From Epiperipatus broadwayi (taxonomy: Eukaryota; Onychophora; Udeonychophora; Euonychophora; Peripatidae), in assembly GCA_028023455.1 (NCBI GenBank), contig JAQFVV010000022.1:10189100-10253099 (forward strand): 64,000 nt of DNA, written 5' to 3'. Position numbers and translations under genes: made by a program. Below the pieces are notes generated by a model. The model searched no databases and was not told the DNA's origin. It saw nothing but the letters and a program-made list of their open reading frames with translations. Positions 1-12,100 of the stretch are shown piece by piece. Every line of letters begins with the position of its first letter. The stretch's first letter is position 1.

Positions 1-2307
1 TAAAGATATCTCAAAGAGATTTAAAAAAAAAACAAATGTTGGATCTAGTGCTTTCAGTAAGAAACTTTGACTGAAGATAGAATGCAATGGAGATCCCAAT
101 GGGGATAGTAAAGACCTGGGATATGCATAATAATTGGGAACTCCCTCCTATCATTTTATAAAAGTGATATTTAATAAAATAAATAAAAACAAATTTTATT
201 GCAACTTTATTTGTACAATAACAACAATATACTAAAATTATAAATGAATGCAATTATTGATTTACAAATTTCACTAACTGGTGACTTAATTAAAAATCCA
301 AATCACACAAAGAATACCTATTTTTATAAAGGCACTTTTCTCTTTTTTGGCTTATTTAAATGGTTGTGAAAAAGATTGTGACTATTTTCAATAACTATTA
401 TCAAGAAAACTGTTTAATGTGTATAGGAAAGATTTTTGTAAAAATAAGTTTTAATGCATTTGAGAATGGAAAATGATTTATCTTCATTTGCATTGAAAAT
501 ATAAAGCAAGGATATTTGATCACCATGTTCAGAAAATTAAACTGCAAGTCATTAATGAATGCCTTTTTATATTTTGATAAGGAATTATGAGAAAGACTGA
601 GACATTACTGTGTGATACAGGTGTGTACAGACTTAACAAAGGATAGTTATGCTGAACTCAAGAGGAAAATGAAAGATTATTAGCAGTTGAATAATATACT
701 GTGGCTTTTGTATAACTAATCAGAAGACTGAATTACTCTTCAAATGTTATATTAATATTTTCTTCTTTGACATATTTAAAAATGCAAGATATGTAAAAGA
801 TATCACGTTTTCACTAATAAACAAATAAATTAAATATTAAACCCTGCAATAATTTATTCCCAAATGTTTGTTAAAATAACATTTGACAAATTGTAATCTA
901 AAAGTACAAATATTCCATTTAGGAAAGGAAGGCAGATAATAAATTACAGCTTTTCCAGAATAATCAGATTTACTGCTGATGCTATCTCAAATGGTAAAGT
1001 ACTATTTTATTATTTGAAAAAAATTAAAATTGTCTTTGTCTTAAATATATTATTTTACTGTCATTTCTATATTTTGTTTATCTTTGATGAATAATAATAA
1101 TCTTATAAGCACAGGTAGAATATATATTTTTAGTATTTTGAAATCAATGATCAGTTCTGTTATTACTAACATTGAAATGAAATGTTGTTAGTTTGAGTAC
1201 TCCTGCAATTAGGGTTTTGAGAAATACATATCCTGCAATGTTTGGAAAATTTTGCCATAGAAGAGATTAAAAATCAATATTATAAGATGACTAATGGTCA
1301 AACTAAAGGACTAGTCCAAGATATATGCGGACATATTTGTGTTTCATAAATTAATTGTTTTGTATAGTCATTGTAAAACATATATATTCTTTGTTTTTTT
1401 TTTATTCTTTGTCTCTCTTTTTTGTTTGAATTATGATTATATTCACTTATAAGTGGGTTGTTAATGTGAATGAGTGATATATATATAAAGGGGAATCTAC
1501 TATTTTATTGCTATAATGTTGTATCTCAGAAACCTAAGCAAGTAATTATACATGATTCCATAATACTTTTTTTTTTTTCTGAATATCTGCAATTGAATTT
1601 TGATAAACAGAGCAGCATTAAATATCGTTTAATAGAGGAAAAATATAGAATAGGTTAAGTTTCACTTGCAGCTTGATTAAAGTTTTTCTGCATTGTTTTA
1701 ATCTTTGTGTAAGCTGGCCAAGCATTTACTAACTAATATTTGGATTGGATATGAGGCATCTAGTTGAATAAATTCTAAGTTTGTTTGAAAATCCTCCACT
1801 ATCTAAATAAAAGTTCAATCTGTATTTGTTCTACATCACACAACCCAATAAGATCTTTAATTCTTTTTCATATTATTTATATATATTAAACAAATTGATC
1901 CAAAGAATATACTGCTACTTTTTTTTCAAGTTGATCTATTAAATTAGAAAATATTAGACTTCACATTAATTAAATATGTCTAAGAAAATTGGAGAGAATT
2001 GTTGGAAAAAAATATTATTCATTTACAGATATAGATCTCATTGTTTTTATAATAATATGCACACATATAGTATTCATGATAGAGTTTTAACATTTCTTAT
2101 CTTTTATTTCCTTTAAATGGGGTATACAGCAATTTAAATTCTCAAAAGCTTTTTACATCTGGTTTCTAAATTATATATAACCATAATATGTGAAAATTAC
2201 TTTGCACAGTTTACTTTTTGCATTTTGACATTTTATATATGCATATATATAATATTTTAGAAATACAAGCATAATTCATATGCTTGGAGTTTGAATGTAA
2301 TGTAGGT
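1..2307. other. AT-rich non-coding DNA, no gene seen
   Basis: This stretch has no reading frame longer than about 80 codons, no recognisable motif and no exon-like GC-richer island. Poly-A/T runs and TA-rich patches are frequent. I see nothing in it that supports a gene; it could be intergenic or deep intronic sequence. Confidence 0.6.
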
Positions 2308-2695
2308 GATTTGAGTACAGACTTTCAAGCTTTCTTCAGCTATCCTCTTATAAGGCGTCACAGTGACTTAAGGTCAACAGGGGCCTGACAATAATATTGG
2401 CATCAACAAGGGATTTGGGCATATCATCATCAAATTTTCAATGGTATGGATGGCTGAAGAGCTGGAGGATGGAGTAGATTCAAGCCTGTCCATTAGCTGA
2501 AGATTTGCTATCTTAATATTAACCGATCACTGATTATACATGTATATGGAAGATGATGATCAGGATCAACTGATGGATGCTGGTTCAGCATGAAATATGT
2601 ATTTTGGAGGCCATTTATCTTTTTCACATGTTTATGGATATGTGTATCAATTATATGAGATAGAGTGGATACTGAAGTAAGCTTGAAAGTCTATG
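2308..2695 (+). repeat. Family X element, copy 1 (TIR element with tRNA-like ends)
   Basis: The left end carries AGACTTTCAAGCTTTCTTCA and the right end carries its approximate reverse complement (TGAAGTAAGCTTGAAAGTCT), giving terminal inverted repeats of roughly 40 bp. The body contains GGATGGCTGAAGAGCTGGAG and GATGCTGGTTCAGCATGAAA. Both blocks recur at 19.9-20.2 kb and twice at 52.9-53.5 kb. In better-preserved copies the terminal repeat resembles the T-arm of a tRNA gene (GGGTTCAAATCCCC). No coding capacity is visible, so this is probably a non-autonomous MITE-type element. The large LTR retrotransposon begins about 38 bp downstream in a TA-rich run. The exact edges are uncertain. Confidence 0.6.
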
Positions 2696-4057
2696 TTATA
2701 TTCTTATATTATATGCATATATATATATATATTGTAACCATATATTTTAGCATAAAATATAATAATTGATGTAACTATTATTAAAAAATTTCTCTGTCTT
2801 CTTTGGTGATTTGATTGGCTTGATTTGCACTTTGAACAGATTACTCTCTTATATTATTTAATAAATTTAAATTTGCTTCGTTCCATATACTAATTCATAT
2901 CAAAATGTTTAACTTTTAAAAATTTTAACAACACATTAAATTTGGTAAAATAGTATTAAAATATAATATTTTGTTTTATTTGTTTAAAGTAATCTTAAAA
3001 ATTATTTCTATTGAATTAACAAAAAAAAACCATTTGTTCAATTAAAATAAATTATTAAAAATAAATACAGTAATTACGTATGCGTCTCAATGTAAAAAAA
3101 AGAAAAGAGCGTGAATTTAAGAGAAGATCGTCTGTTAGTTTGCTTTTGGAGGGAGAGAGAGAAAAGAAATGGTAAGAAGGCAAATGGTGTAAATTTGATA
3201 AGCTTATTTTAAAATAGTTAACAAGTAAACGGATTACCACAAATGTTCTATAAACGTAAACATAACATTGTGGTATTTAATTATAAGATGAATTGCTAAA
3301 TTTAAAAGTCTGTTCAAGTCAGCTGGCCAAGTGGATCAAATCACCGGTAATAATTTCCCAATATTACATTTAAAATGTTGGAGCTTCCCAGTTTAAAAGA
3401 ATTAATTGCAAGAGTTTGGTATGTTTTAAAATGTTTATTGTTCTACATTTTGGAAAATTTAAATAAGTATTTTAATTACAGAAGTTTTATAAATATGAAA
3501 ATTTGTTTTTTAAAAAAGAAGAAGTTTAAATTAAAGTAAAATGTTAAAGTTATCAACATAGTTTAATATTTCCGTTTCTAATTCTAATAAAAATATAATA
3601 TTGATTGATATTTAACTTTATAATGCCAGTAATATCTTTGCTAGTTAATTGTTTGCCATTTGGATAATAAACAGTTTTCCAATAATTGATCAAAGCTATT
3701 TTATAATTTTATCATCAGTTTGGAATGATTAAATAAATTGCTATAATTAGTATTCTTAGATTTAAGCATGGATAAATAAATATTAGCATGGATGTAATAA
3801 ACTTGGAACATTTTTAATAGAGAAATGTAGAAATTAATAACTTTTGAAAAACATTTTCATTTAAGTTCTGCGAGTCATGTCTTAAAATTGTTTCATGTTT
3901 ATGGAGCCACGTAAATCGTTAACCTAATAGTGATTATAATAACTAACACAAATGGATAAAATTACATGTATGGAATTCAACTATGATTATAGCTATTACT
4001 TCGTACATTTATTGTTCGACACATCATACATGGATTTCACGGATCATATTTGTCGTT

Positions 4058-4173
4058 ATAAAATGCTATACAATCTAATTTGTGACACACACACCTGCTA
4101 AAATTCATGTATTGAACTATAAAATGCTATACATTTAATTTATATCACACACACACCTGTTAGATTTTATGTA
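4058..4173. repeat. Two ~60-bp imperfect tandem units inside the 5' LTR
   Basis: Units begin ATAAAATGCTATACA at 4058 and again at about 4119. Each is followed by a CACACACACCTG block and then a TTCATGT or TTTATGT block. The same pair is present in the 3' LTR near 10477, so it predates insertion. It could be an LTR enhancer array, but that is only a guess. Confidence 0.7.
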
Positions 4174-5640
4174 GATGATGAATAATTCATTACTTTAATT
4201 TTATCGTTATATGAACTTGCATGTGAAGTTCATCAGTTATATTTTATTAAGTTTAAATTAATAGGGGTTGAATAAAATAATTATTCAAGAAAATAGAGCT
4301 TGCGAAAAAGCTTGAAAAGTACTAAATGAATTTATTAGATGTATCAATCTTTGTGAGGTATTTTGTGAGTCTTTCCAGATTTCTATTTCTATACTAATAT
4401 TGCTTATATTGTATTACACATATTTTATCTTAAGCAAGATAAGTTAGTACATTAGTTGTCCTGATTAGTGTAACATTTTATTATGCAAGAACCCACATTT
4501 GCTAAAGTGTTAGTATTTTCTGAATGATCAGAATAACTGAGGAGGATGATTTTGCACTTTAATGTGAAGTAAATAGTAATGTTGTTTTAGAATGTTGAAA
4601 GGCATTAATCTGTGCCGGTGATTAATCCGCAGATTATTTAATTGCCATTTTTTGTATTTTACACTCATTCCAGCGCTGGTGGTTAATCCGCGGAATTGTG
4701 TAATTATACATATTACTTTATGATGGTGTATCAATCCACAAAGCGTTTAATATTATTTAATTCCTATGTGTAGATGAACGCATCCACAGGAATATGTTTT
4801 ACTTCATAGATATAAGTTGGGCAAAGTATTTTAGTTGATCTGCTAAATCATCTTCTTCCATTTGTAAGTAAAATTCATAAGTTAGATCATCAAATTGTAG
4901 CAGGACATTCTATTCAAGTTACTTCATAATAATTAACTGTCGGTTGATTATTATTTACCGGAGTGTAAGTTTAAATTTTCATTTTATTTAATGATTGCAT
5001 TATAGCTAAATCCTACAGATATAATATTATTTATTATATTATTATAAGTTTACGGTATGGATTTATTGAATCTGGAAATGACGTTAAATATTTCATGAAT
5101 TGATGTTGAATTTAGTATAATTTGCTCAAGATTCATTATATCAAATTGAAATAAGGTATGATTAGGTTTTTAAAACCGTACCTATGATATGTTATTGAAG
5201 AAAGTCAATGGAATTATAATTTATTTATTTTATTTGTTTAATGTATGTCTTTAATTACAACATTAGAATTAATTACTTATTATTCATAAATTTGTAAATA
5301 AACGTTGATTTATAATTAAACTTACTGTGCCGTTGCTATGTGTCATTCGTAAAATCAGAAATCATAAGCCTTGGATAGAGCATACATTGAAGTACATACT
5401 ATCATCAACATGATATAAGAGTTTAGTAATATTTTGAAAAAACATTTGGATGCTTTTAGTCTTTGGTAGTTTATGATGTGTGGGGTACAATAAAATCCCA
5501 TTTACCTTTTCCATCATTTTGGCTTTGCGTAGTTGATTCTAATATACAATATAAATTAATTATTAGACTTGTAAACAGATTTACCAAATAATGATATGAT
5601 TGAATATATTTACTTAACATTTTAAATTGTCATTTGTCAG

Positions 5641-5650
5641 TATAAAAAGA
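5641..5650 (+). promoter_or_regulatory. Candidate TATA box in 5' LTR
   Basis: TATAAAAAGA lies 534 bp before the LTR end and is preserved at 12051-12060 in the 3' LTR. A pol II start shortly downstream would leave a plausible R-U5 segment. In DNA this AT-rich, TATA-like strings are common, so the call is weak. Confidence 0.25.
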
Positions 5651-6180
5651 GTCTCAGTGATATAGTAAACTATAAAAAAAGAACCCACGTATTTATGTTT
5701 ATTTATTGCAAAGCTTTACCTGGACTAGCATTTGTATTAAAAGTCATATAGATGGTTTCAAATTTCATAATCTTATATAGTTCCACAAATTATGCCATCT
5801 TGTACATGGTCGGCCATCGGGTCTCATACAAATAAAAATCGCAAATTAAGGTTTGTAACATAATAACATTGCACTTATAATTTGTTTACTGTATTTTATC
5901 ACACTACTATGATAGGTCATCGCGGTACACCCTGGCTGCGATCAAATTAAATCATAAAAAGTTTATGTTAGATTATTAGTTTGGTCTGTGGTAAGTTGCT
6001 CCAGATGTTGGTTGTGGTCTTGGTGCATAAAATAGATAGCATAATATGCTTTTGGATACAGCTTTTAATAGCTGACAATGTGTAGCAGGAATTGATCAGT
6101 GATCGAGGTCACGATGCACAGCGCACTGATGTTTTGGTGATATTATGTAGTTGACCACACTTTAGAGGGTTACAAATTTT

Positions 6181-6195
6181 TGGTGCCACAACGTG
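6181..6195 (+). other. Primer binding site candidate
   Basis: TGGTGCCACAACGTG begins 6 nt after the 5' LTR. It starts with TGG, the complement of a tRNA CCA tail. Animal tRNA-Trp would give TGGTGACCCCGACGTG: the first five and last five bases match and the middle differs. A diverged tRNA-Trp primer site, as used by CsRn1-like Ty3/gypsy elements, is therefore possible. Another tRNA is not excluded. Confidence 0.55.
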
Positions 6196-6761
6196 TTCGG
6201 CCCGATATGTTGAGGTTAGACAGTCATTATAGGTGTGCAATTACAGTTTTTAGCACTTTATAAACATGCGACTTGATTAATTGATTGTTGCAGAGTACAA
6301 TATGGTAATATGTGAACTGAATTAATTAATGATTGTTGATTACAATTTTAATTTCCCATATTACAAGAATATTATCATGTGACAAATGCTCTATCATGGT
6401 GATAAAATATTGTATGTTTTATTGCTATATATTTCTCCGGATTAATTATATAAGATTTCTGATGACAATAGCAATCGTATTCCAAGATATACCAATATTT
6501 ATGATTGAATTGGGAGAAGTTGAAATTATCAAGGGTTTATAAAGTAGTTGTTGTAATACTGCAAATATTTAAAGTGGGGGTTCAGATTATTTAGTGTGAA
6601 TGTGATATATACCATCTGGGATAGATTGTTGGTGGTGAGGATTTAGTGGTTGGTCGGCTTGAACAAGATTTTAGTTGATCATTGTTATTAAAACACATAT
6701 TTTAGGAAAGTAAAAATTTGGTTTCACAAAATATTGAAATAGTTGTTATAAAATACCCAAA
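6196..6761 (+). other. Leader between primer site and gag-like frame
   Basis: About 570 bp of AT-rich untranslated leader of the LTR element. A 69-codon open frame at 6333-6542 has no recognisable feature and ends before the gag-like start, so I treat it as chance. RNA packaging signals would be expected here but cannot be recognised by eye. Confidence 0.5.
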
Positions 6762-6866
6762 ATGAGTGACTCTGAAGAAATTAGTTATCCTGAAAGAACC
6801 CAAGAAGTTCCTGATCTTGATTTCCAACAACGGTTTATGTTGATGCTTCAACGCATAGAGATTGGA

Positions 6867-7076
6867 ATGAATGAACAGTCTGAAAAATTGAATGAACAGT
6901 CTCTAAAAATGAATGAACAGTCTGAAAAATTAAATGAACAGTCTCTTTCTCAAAAAGAGATGACTGAAAAATTGAATGAACAGTCTCTTTCTCAAAAAGA
7001 GATGACTGAAAAATTGAATGAACAGTCTCTTTTTCAAAAAGAGATAACTGAAAAGTTAGATAGTTTTGAGAATAAA
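6867..7076 (+). repeat. Coding minisatellite: ten heptads (21-bp units, partly 42-bp)
   Basis: Residues 36-105 of the gag-like frame are ten consecutive 7-residue units of the types MNEQSEK, LNEQSLK, LNEQSLS and QKEMTEK, ending QKEITEK and LDSFENK. Hydrophobic M or L recurs at heptad spacing, as in a parallel coiled coil. Part of the array repeats as a 42-bp unit at DNA level, which indicates recent slippage growth. The function would be Gag self-assembly, by inference. Confidence 0.85.
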
Positions 7077-7970
7077 ATGGCTGAAGTTCAGGAATTTGTG
7101 AAAGAAAAAATAGAAGCTGCTAGGGTAAAAACAATGTAGGAATTTAATCAAAAATTTCAATCCCTAGAAAATAGTTGTAAGGCAGCTAAAGGGGAGTACG
7201 ATATTAAATTGGAAGAAATTAAAGCTAATTTCTTCGATTATAAAAAGCACTTGGAAGTTCAGATAGAAGAAATTGGAAATAAGTTTATAACCCATGAGGA
7301 GAATGTGGACACTAAACTCAAGGTGCTTCATGTGGCAATGGGTGACTCAAGGAGTCAGTTGGCACAAATAGTTAGTGAAATGAACTATAAAGTTCAAGAA
7401 GTAGAGTCTCAATCTGCTAAATCTATTGATAAAATTAAAACTGAAATGGAAGGTAAACTTCAGAATATGAATGAGAGTCATTCAACTTTTGAACAAGGCA
7501 TATTTAAATCCATGAGTGAATCTGTAACAGAGAGCAGAGCAGAATTGGGTAACATTAAAAAGATTTTGGAGGAAACTATCAATAGGTCTAAAATAGAAAA
7601 TAAAGAATTAAAAAAGACTAATGCTAAATTTAGTGGAGATTTAGAAATGATGCAAAAAGAGTGGAAGGAAATGAGGGATAAATGTCAAGAGTGGCCAAAT
7701 GAATCAAATGAGTTTAAAGAAGGACAGAAACTAGAGGCAAAGATTGAAAATCTTCAGCTAAAAATGTTGGAAATTCAAAGGGCTCAAGAGAAAAATGATA
7801 ATTTCATTGGTCAAAACACCAAGTATTATGTAGAGGGGACAGAGACCTCTGTTAAAGAAGTAGTTGTATCGGATGGTAATTTTACTGGTATCCGCACAAC
7901 TCCCATTTTCCAAAAACCATTAGAAATTGAATCTGTGGCCAATGATGTCAAGAACACAGATATGTCTATG

Positions 7971-8064
7971 GGTGGATCTACAGCTCTTAAATTTCTAAAG
8001 ATTAAGCCATTTAAAGGGGTGGATCTACAGCTCTTAAATTTCTAAAGATTAAGCCATTTAAAGG
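7971..8064 (+). repeat. 47-bp tandem duplication breaking the gag frame
   Basis: Two identical 47-bp units begin GGTGGATCTACAGCTCTTAA at 7971 and 8018. Because 47 is not a multiple of three, the frame moves by two bases. The first unit runs into a stop at about 8043, while the second continues in the new frame into the capsid-like region. It is a simple replication-slippage or template-switch lesion. Confidence 0.92.
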
Positions 8065-8801
8065 GGAGTATTTGGAAAACCCTCTAGAATTTCTTCAAAA
8101 TCTGGAGGAATTGTTTACTTTATGTGCATTTTCAGAAAGAGAAAAACTGGCTATCTCCAGCAACCATCTTTATGCTGCTGCAAAAGATTGGTGGCAGTCT
8201 TTGTTTGATTGTCCTCAAACATATGGAGATTTTAAACATTTAATAATGTCAAGTTTCTGGGGTGAAGATTGTCAGGATAACATGCGTTATCAAATCACTC
8301 GAGAAAAGTACAATTGCTAATAAAGGTAGCTATACTCAATTTTTTCGTGGACAAGCGGTCAAACTTAAAACTTTAACTGCTTTTCCATTATCTGAGCATC
8401 ATATAGTCAGGATCTTAAGACATAACTTACCTCGACAGATTGAACAAGTTTTGATTGCTGTGGATAAATATACAATTGATGAGGTGTCAGAGATGTTAGA
8501 TGCACTAGAGACAAGTGAATGTGACCTGGAAAACAGATATAGAGGTGGAAAGGATGCTAGAGCTTCTCATAACTGTTCCATTGCTAATGTTAATGTTGCT
8601 CCCATAAGAAGTCCTTATCGTGATAACCGATACCAGAGTAGGAGTCGTAGTTATAAATGACCAAAATTTTATCATAGAGTTAATGGTCAACCTAGTCTAA
8701 TTAATAAGACCCAAGATAGAGATCAACCTTCTGTTAGTGGAATTAAACCACCTCACACAAAGGATATTAAGACAAATGTTAAAAGTAGTGCATTAAACTA
8801 G

Positions 8802-8996
8802 AAGGGGCCTCATGGAAAAGTTCCTCATGTTAGCAACTTAAAGAAAAACGAATTTAGAAAATTTTTAAGCTTATATAATGGACCTTTCATGATTGAAAGC
8901 CAGGTGGGAGAGAATGCATTTATGCTCTCAACCCCTGAAGGAATCCGAGGCACCTACAATGCACGTAGTTTAAAACCTGTACCTTCAATAAATTAA
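8802..8996 (+). pseudogene. Integrase C-terminal (GPY/F-like) remnant
   Basis: In the gag frame, after the TAG at 8799, the translation contains LYNGPFMIESQVGENAF, STPEGIRGTYNARSLKP and then a stop at 8994. This pattern (GP followed by Y or F, a hydrophobic strand, a Glu-Gly turn, RG-YN-RSLKP) resembles the GPY/F module that ends many Ty3/gypsy integrases. It directly follows the gag tail with no protease-RT-RNase H-integrase core, so a deletion has joined gag to the last part of pol. The assignment is by pattern only. Confidence 0.6.
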
Positions 8997-9137
8997 GGGG
9001 ATTTATATCGTGTAAATGTTATACCATATTCAGATTGATGATAAATTATAGATAGGATAATAAAAATAGTGACTTATGATGTACCTTAGTAGGGTTTGAT
9101 GAAATGGAATTCTGAAGAAAGATAAATTTTTTTCCAT

Positions 9138-9150
9138 AGGGGGTGTAAAC
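9138..9150 (+). other. Polypurine-tract candidate
   Basis: AGGGGGTGTAAAC sits immediately before the TGTAACC start of the 3' LTR. Only the first six bases are pure purine, so it is a short, imperfect PPT. The position is right and the composition is weak. Confidence 0.45.
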
Positions 9151-12100
9151 TGTAACCATATATTTTAGCATAAAATATAATAATTGATGTAACTATTATT
9201 AAAAAATTTCTCTGTCTTCTTTGGTGATTTGATTGGCTTGATTTGCACTTTGAACAGATTACTCTCTTATATTATTTAATAAATTTAAATTTGCTTCATT
9301 CCATATACTAATTCGTATCAAAATGTTTAACTTTTAAAAATTTTAACAACACATTAAATTTGGTAAAATAGTATTAAAATATAATATTTTGTTTTATTTG
9401 TTTAAAGTAATCTTAAAAATTATTTCTATTGAATTAACAAAAAAAAACCATTTGTTCAATTAAAATAAATTATTAAAAATAAATACAGTAATTATGTATG
9501 CGTCTCAATGTAAAAAAAAGAAAAGAGCGTGAATTTAAGAGAAGATCGTCTGTTAGTTTGCTTTTGGAGGGAGAGAGAGAAAAGAAATGGTAAGAAGGCA
9601 AATGGTGTAAATTTGATAAGCTTATTTTAAAATAGTTAACAAGTAAACGGATTACCACAAATGTTCTATAAACGTAAACATAACATTGTGGTATTTTATT
9701 ATAAGATGAATTGCTAAATTTAAAAGTCTGTTCAAGTCGGCTGGCCAAGTGGATCAAATCACCGGTAATAATTTCCCAATATTACATTTAAAATGTCGGA
9801 GCTTCCCAGTTTAAAAGAATTAATTGCAAGAGTTTGGTATGTTTTAAAATGTTTATTGTTCTACATTTTGGAAAATTTAAATAAGTATTTTAATTACAGA
9901 AGTTTTATAAATATGAAAATTTGTTTTTTAAAAAAGAAGAAGTTTAAATTAAAGTAAAATGTTAAAGTTATCAACATAGTTTAATATTTCCGTTTCTAAT
10001 TCTAATAAAAATATAATATTGATTGATATTTTAACTTTATAATGCCAGTAATATCTTTGCTAGTTAATTGTTTGCCATTTGGATAATAAACAGTTTTCCA
10101 ATAATTGATCAAAGCTATTTTATAATTTTATCGTCAGTTTGGAATGATTAAATAAATTGCTATAATTAGTATTCTTAGATTTAAGCGTGGATAAATAAAT
10201 ATTAGCATGGATGTAATAAACTTGGAACATTTTTAATAGAGAAAGGTAGAAATTAATAACTTTTGAAAAACATTTTCATTTAAGTTCTGCGAGTCATGTC
10301 TTAAAATTGTTTCATGTTTATGGAGCCACGCAAATCGTTAACCTAATAGTGATTATAATAACTAACACAAATGGATAAAATTACATGTATGGAATTCAAC
10401 TATGATTATAGCTATTACTTCGTACATTTATTGTTCGACACATCGTACATGGATTTCACGGATCATATTTGTCATTATAAAATGCTATACAATCTAATTT
10501 GTGACACACACACCTGCTAAAATTCATGTATTGAACTATAAAATGCTATACATTTAATTTATATCACACACACACCTGTTAGATTTTATGTAGATGATGA
10601 ATAATTCATTACTTTAATTTTATCGTTATATGAACTTGCATGTGAAGTTCATCAGTTATATTTTATTAAGTTTAAATTAATAGGGGTTGAATAAAATAAT
10701 TATTCAAGAAAATAGAGCTTGCGAAAAAGCTTGAAAAGTACTAAATGAATTTATTAGATGTATCAATCTTTGTGAGGTATTTTGTGAGTCTTTCCAGATT
10801 TCTATTTCTATACTAATATTACTTATATTGTATTACACATATTTTATCTTAAGCAAGATAAGTTAGTACATTAGTTGTCCTAATTAGTGTAACATTTTAT
10901 TATGCAAGAACCCACATTTGCTAAAGTGTTAGTGTTTTCTGAATGATCAGAATAACTGAGGAGGATGATTTTGCACTTTAATGTGAAGTAAATAGTAATG
11001 TTGTTTTAGAATGTTGAAAGGCATTAATCTGTGCCAGTGGTTAATCCGCAGATTATTTAATTGCCATTTTTTGTATTTTACACTCATTCCAGCGCTGGTG
11101 GTTAATCCGCGGAATTGTGTAATTATACGTATTACTTTATGATGGTGTATCAATCCACAAACCGTTTAATATTATTTAATTCCTATGTGTAGATGAACGC
11201 ATCCACAGGAATATGTTTTACTTCATAGATATAAGTTGGGCAAAGTATTTTAGTTGATCTGCTAAATCATCTTCTTCTATTTGTAAGTAAAATTCATAAG
11301 TTAGATCATCAAATTGTAGCAGGACATTCTATTCAAGTTACTTCATAATAATTAACTGTCGGTTGATTATTATTTACCGGAGTGTAAGTTTAAATTTTCA
11401 TTTTATTTAATGATTGCATTATAGCTAAATCCAATATTATTTATTATATTATTATAAGTTTACGGTATGGATTTATTGAATCTGGAAATGACGTTAAATA
11501 TTTCATGAATTGATGTTGAATTTAGTATAATTTGCTCAAGATTCATTATATCAAATTGAAATAAGGTATGATTAGGTTTTTAAAACCGTACCTATGATAT
11601 GTTATTGAAGAAAGTCAATGGAATTATAATTTATTTATTTTATTTGTTTAATTTATGTCTTTAATTACAACATTAGAATTAATTACTTATTATTCATAAA
11701 TTTGTAAATAAACGTTGATTTATAATTAAACTTACTGTGCCGTTGCTATGTGTCATTCGTAAAATCAGAAATCATAAGCCTTGGATAGAGCATACATTGA
11801 AGTACATACTATTGTCAACATGATATAAGAGTTTAGTAATATTTTGAAAAAACATTTGGATGCTTTTAGTCTTTGGTAGTTTATGATGTGTGGGGTACAA
11901 TAAAATCCCATTTACCTTTTCCATCATTTTGGCTTTGCATAGTTGATTCTAATATACAATATAAATTAATTATTAGACTTGTAAACAGATTTACCAAATA
12001 ATGATATGATTGAATATATTTACTTAACATTTTAAATTGTCATTTGTCAGTATAAAAAGAGTCTCAGTGATATAGTAAACTATAAAAAAAGAACCCAAGT

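Larger units (their letters stand above)
2733..6174 (+). repeat. 5' LTR (3,442 bp)
   Basis: This is the upstream copy of the direct repeat and aligns along its full length to 9151-12584. It begins TGTAACC and ends GGTTACA. Animal LTRs are usually a few hundred bases, so 3.4 kb is exceptional. No reading frame in it looks like a protein: the minus-strand 68-codon frame at 4528-4734 recurs in the other LTR only because the DNA is duplicated. It contains a TATA-like site near 5641 and small internal tandem repeats near 4058-4173. Relative to the 3' LTR it carries 9 extra bases near 5019 and lacks one T near 3611. Confidence 0.92.
6762..8996 (+). pseudogene. Broken gag-like gene of the LTR element, with 3' integrase-like remnant
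   Basis: The frame starts at ATG 6762 (MSDSEEISY) and reads through a heptad-repeat coiled coil (residues 36-105), then meets an in-frame TAG at 7137. It resumes in the same frame from 7140 to about 8017 as long charged helix. A 47-bp tandem duplication then shifts the frame. The next stretch, 8065-8320, has a Gag capsid-like character (ENPLEFLQNLEELF, AKDWWQSL, YGDFKHLIMSSF), as in the Retrotrans_gag family. A second shift near 8310-8325 leads to YTQFFRGQAVKLKTL and RHNLPRQIEQVL, then an Arg/Ser-rich tail. In-frame TGA at 8658 and TAG at 8799 follow, before the integrase-like end. No CCHC zinc knuckle is present. In sum there are three in-frame stops and two frameshifts. The long coiled coil before the capsid region is unusual for Ty3/gypsy Gag. 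The role is inferred from motifs only. Confidence 0.72.

Noticed and set aside
4528-4734. 68-codon minus-strand frame present in both LTRs (also 10947-11153)
   Set aside because: It recurs only because the LTR DNA is duplicated. It has no domain and no coding signature.
6333-6542. Short frame in the LTR-element leader
   Set aside because: Random-looking translation, upstream of and out of context with the gag-like frame.
6867-7076. CRISPR-like regular array
   Set aside because: Units are contiguous coding heptads without spacers, in a eukaryotic retroelement.
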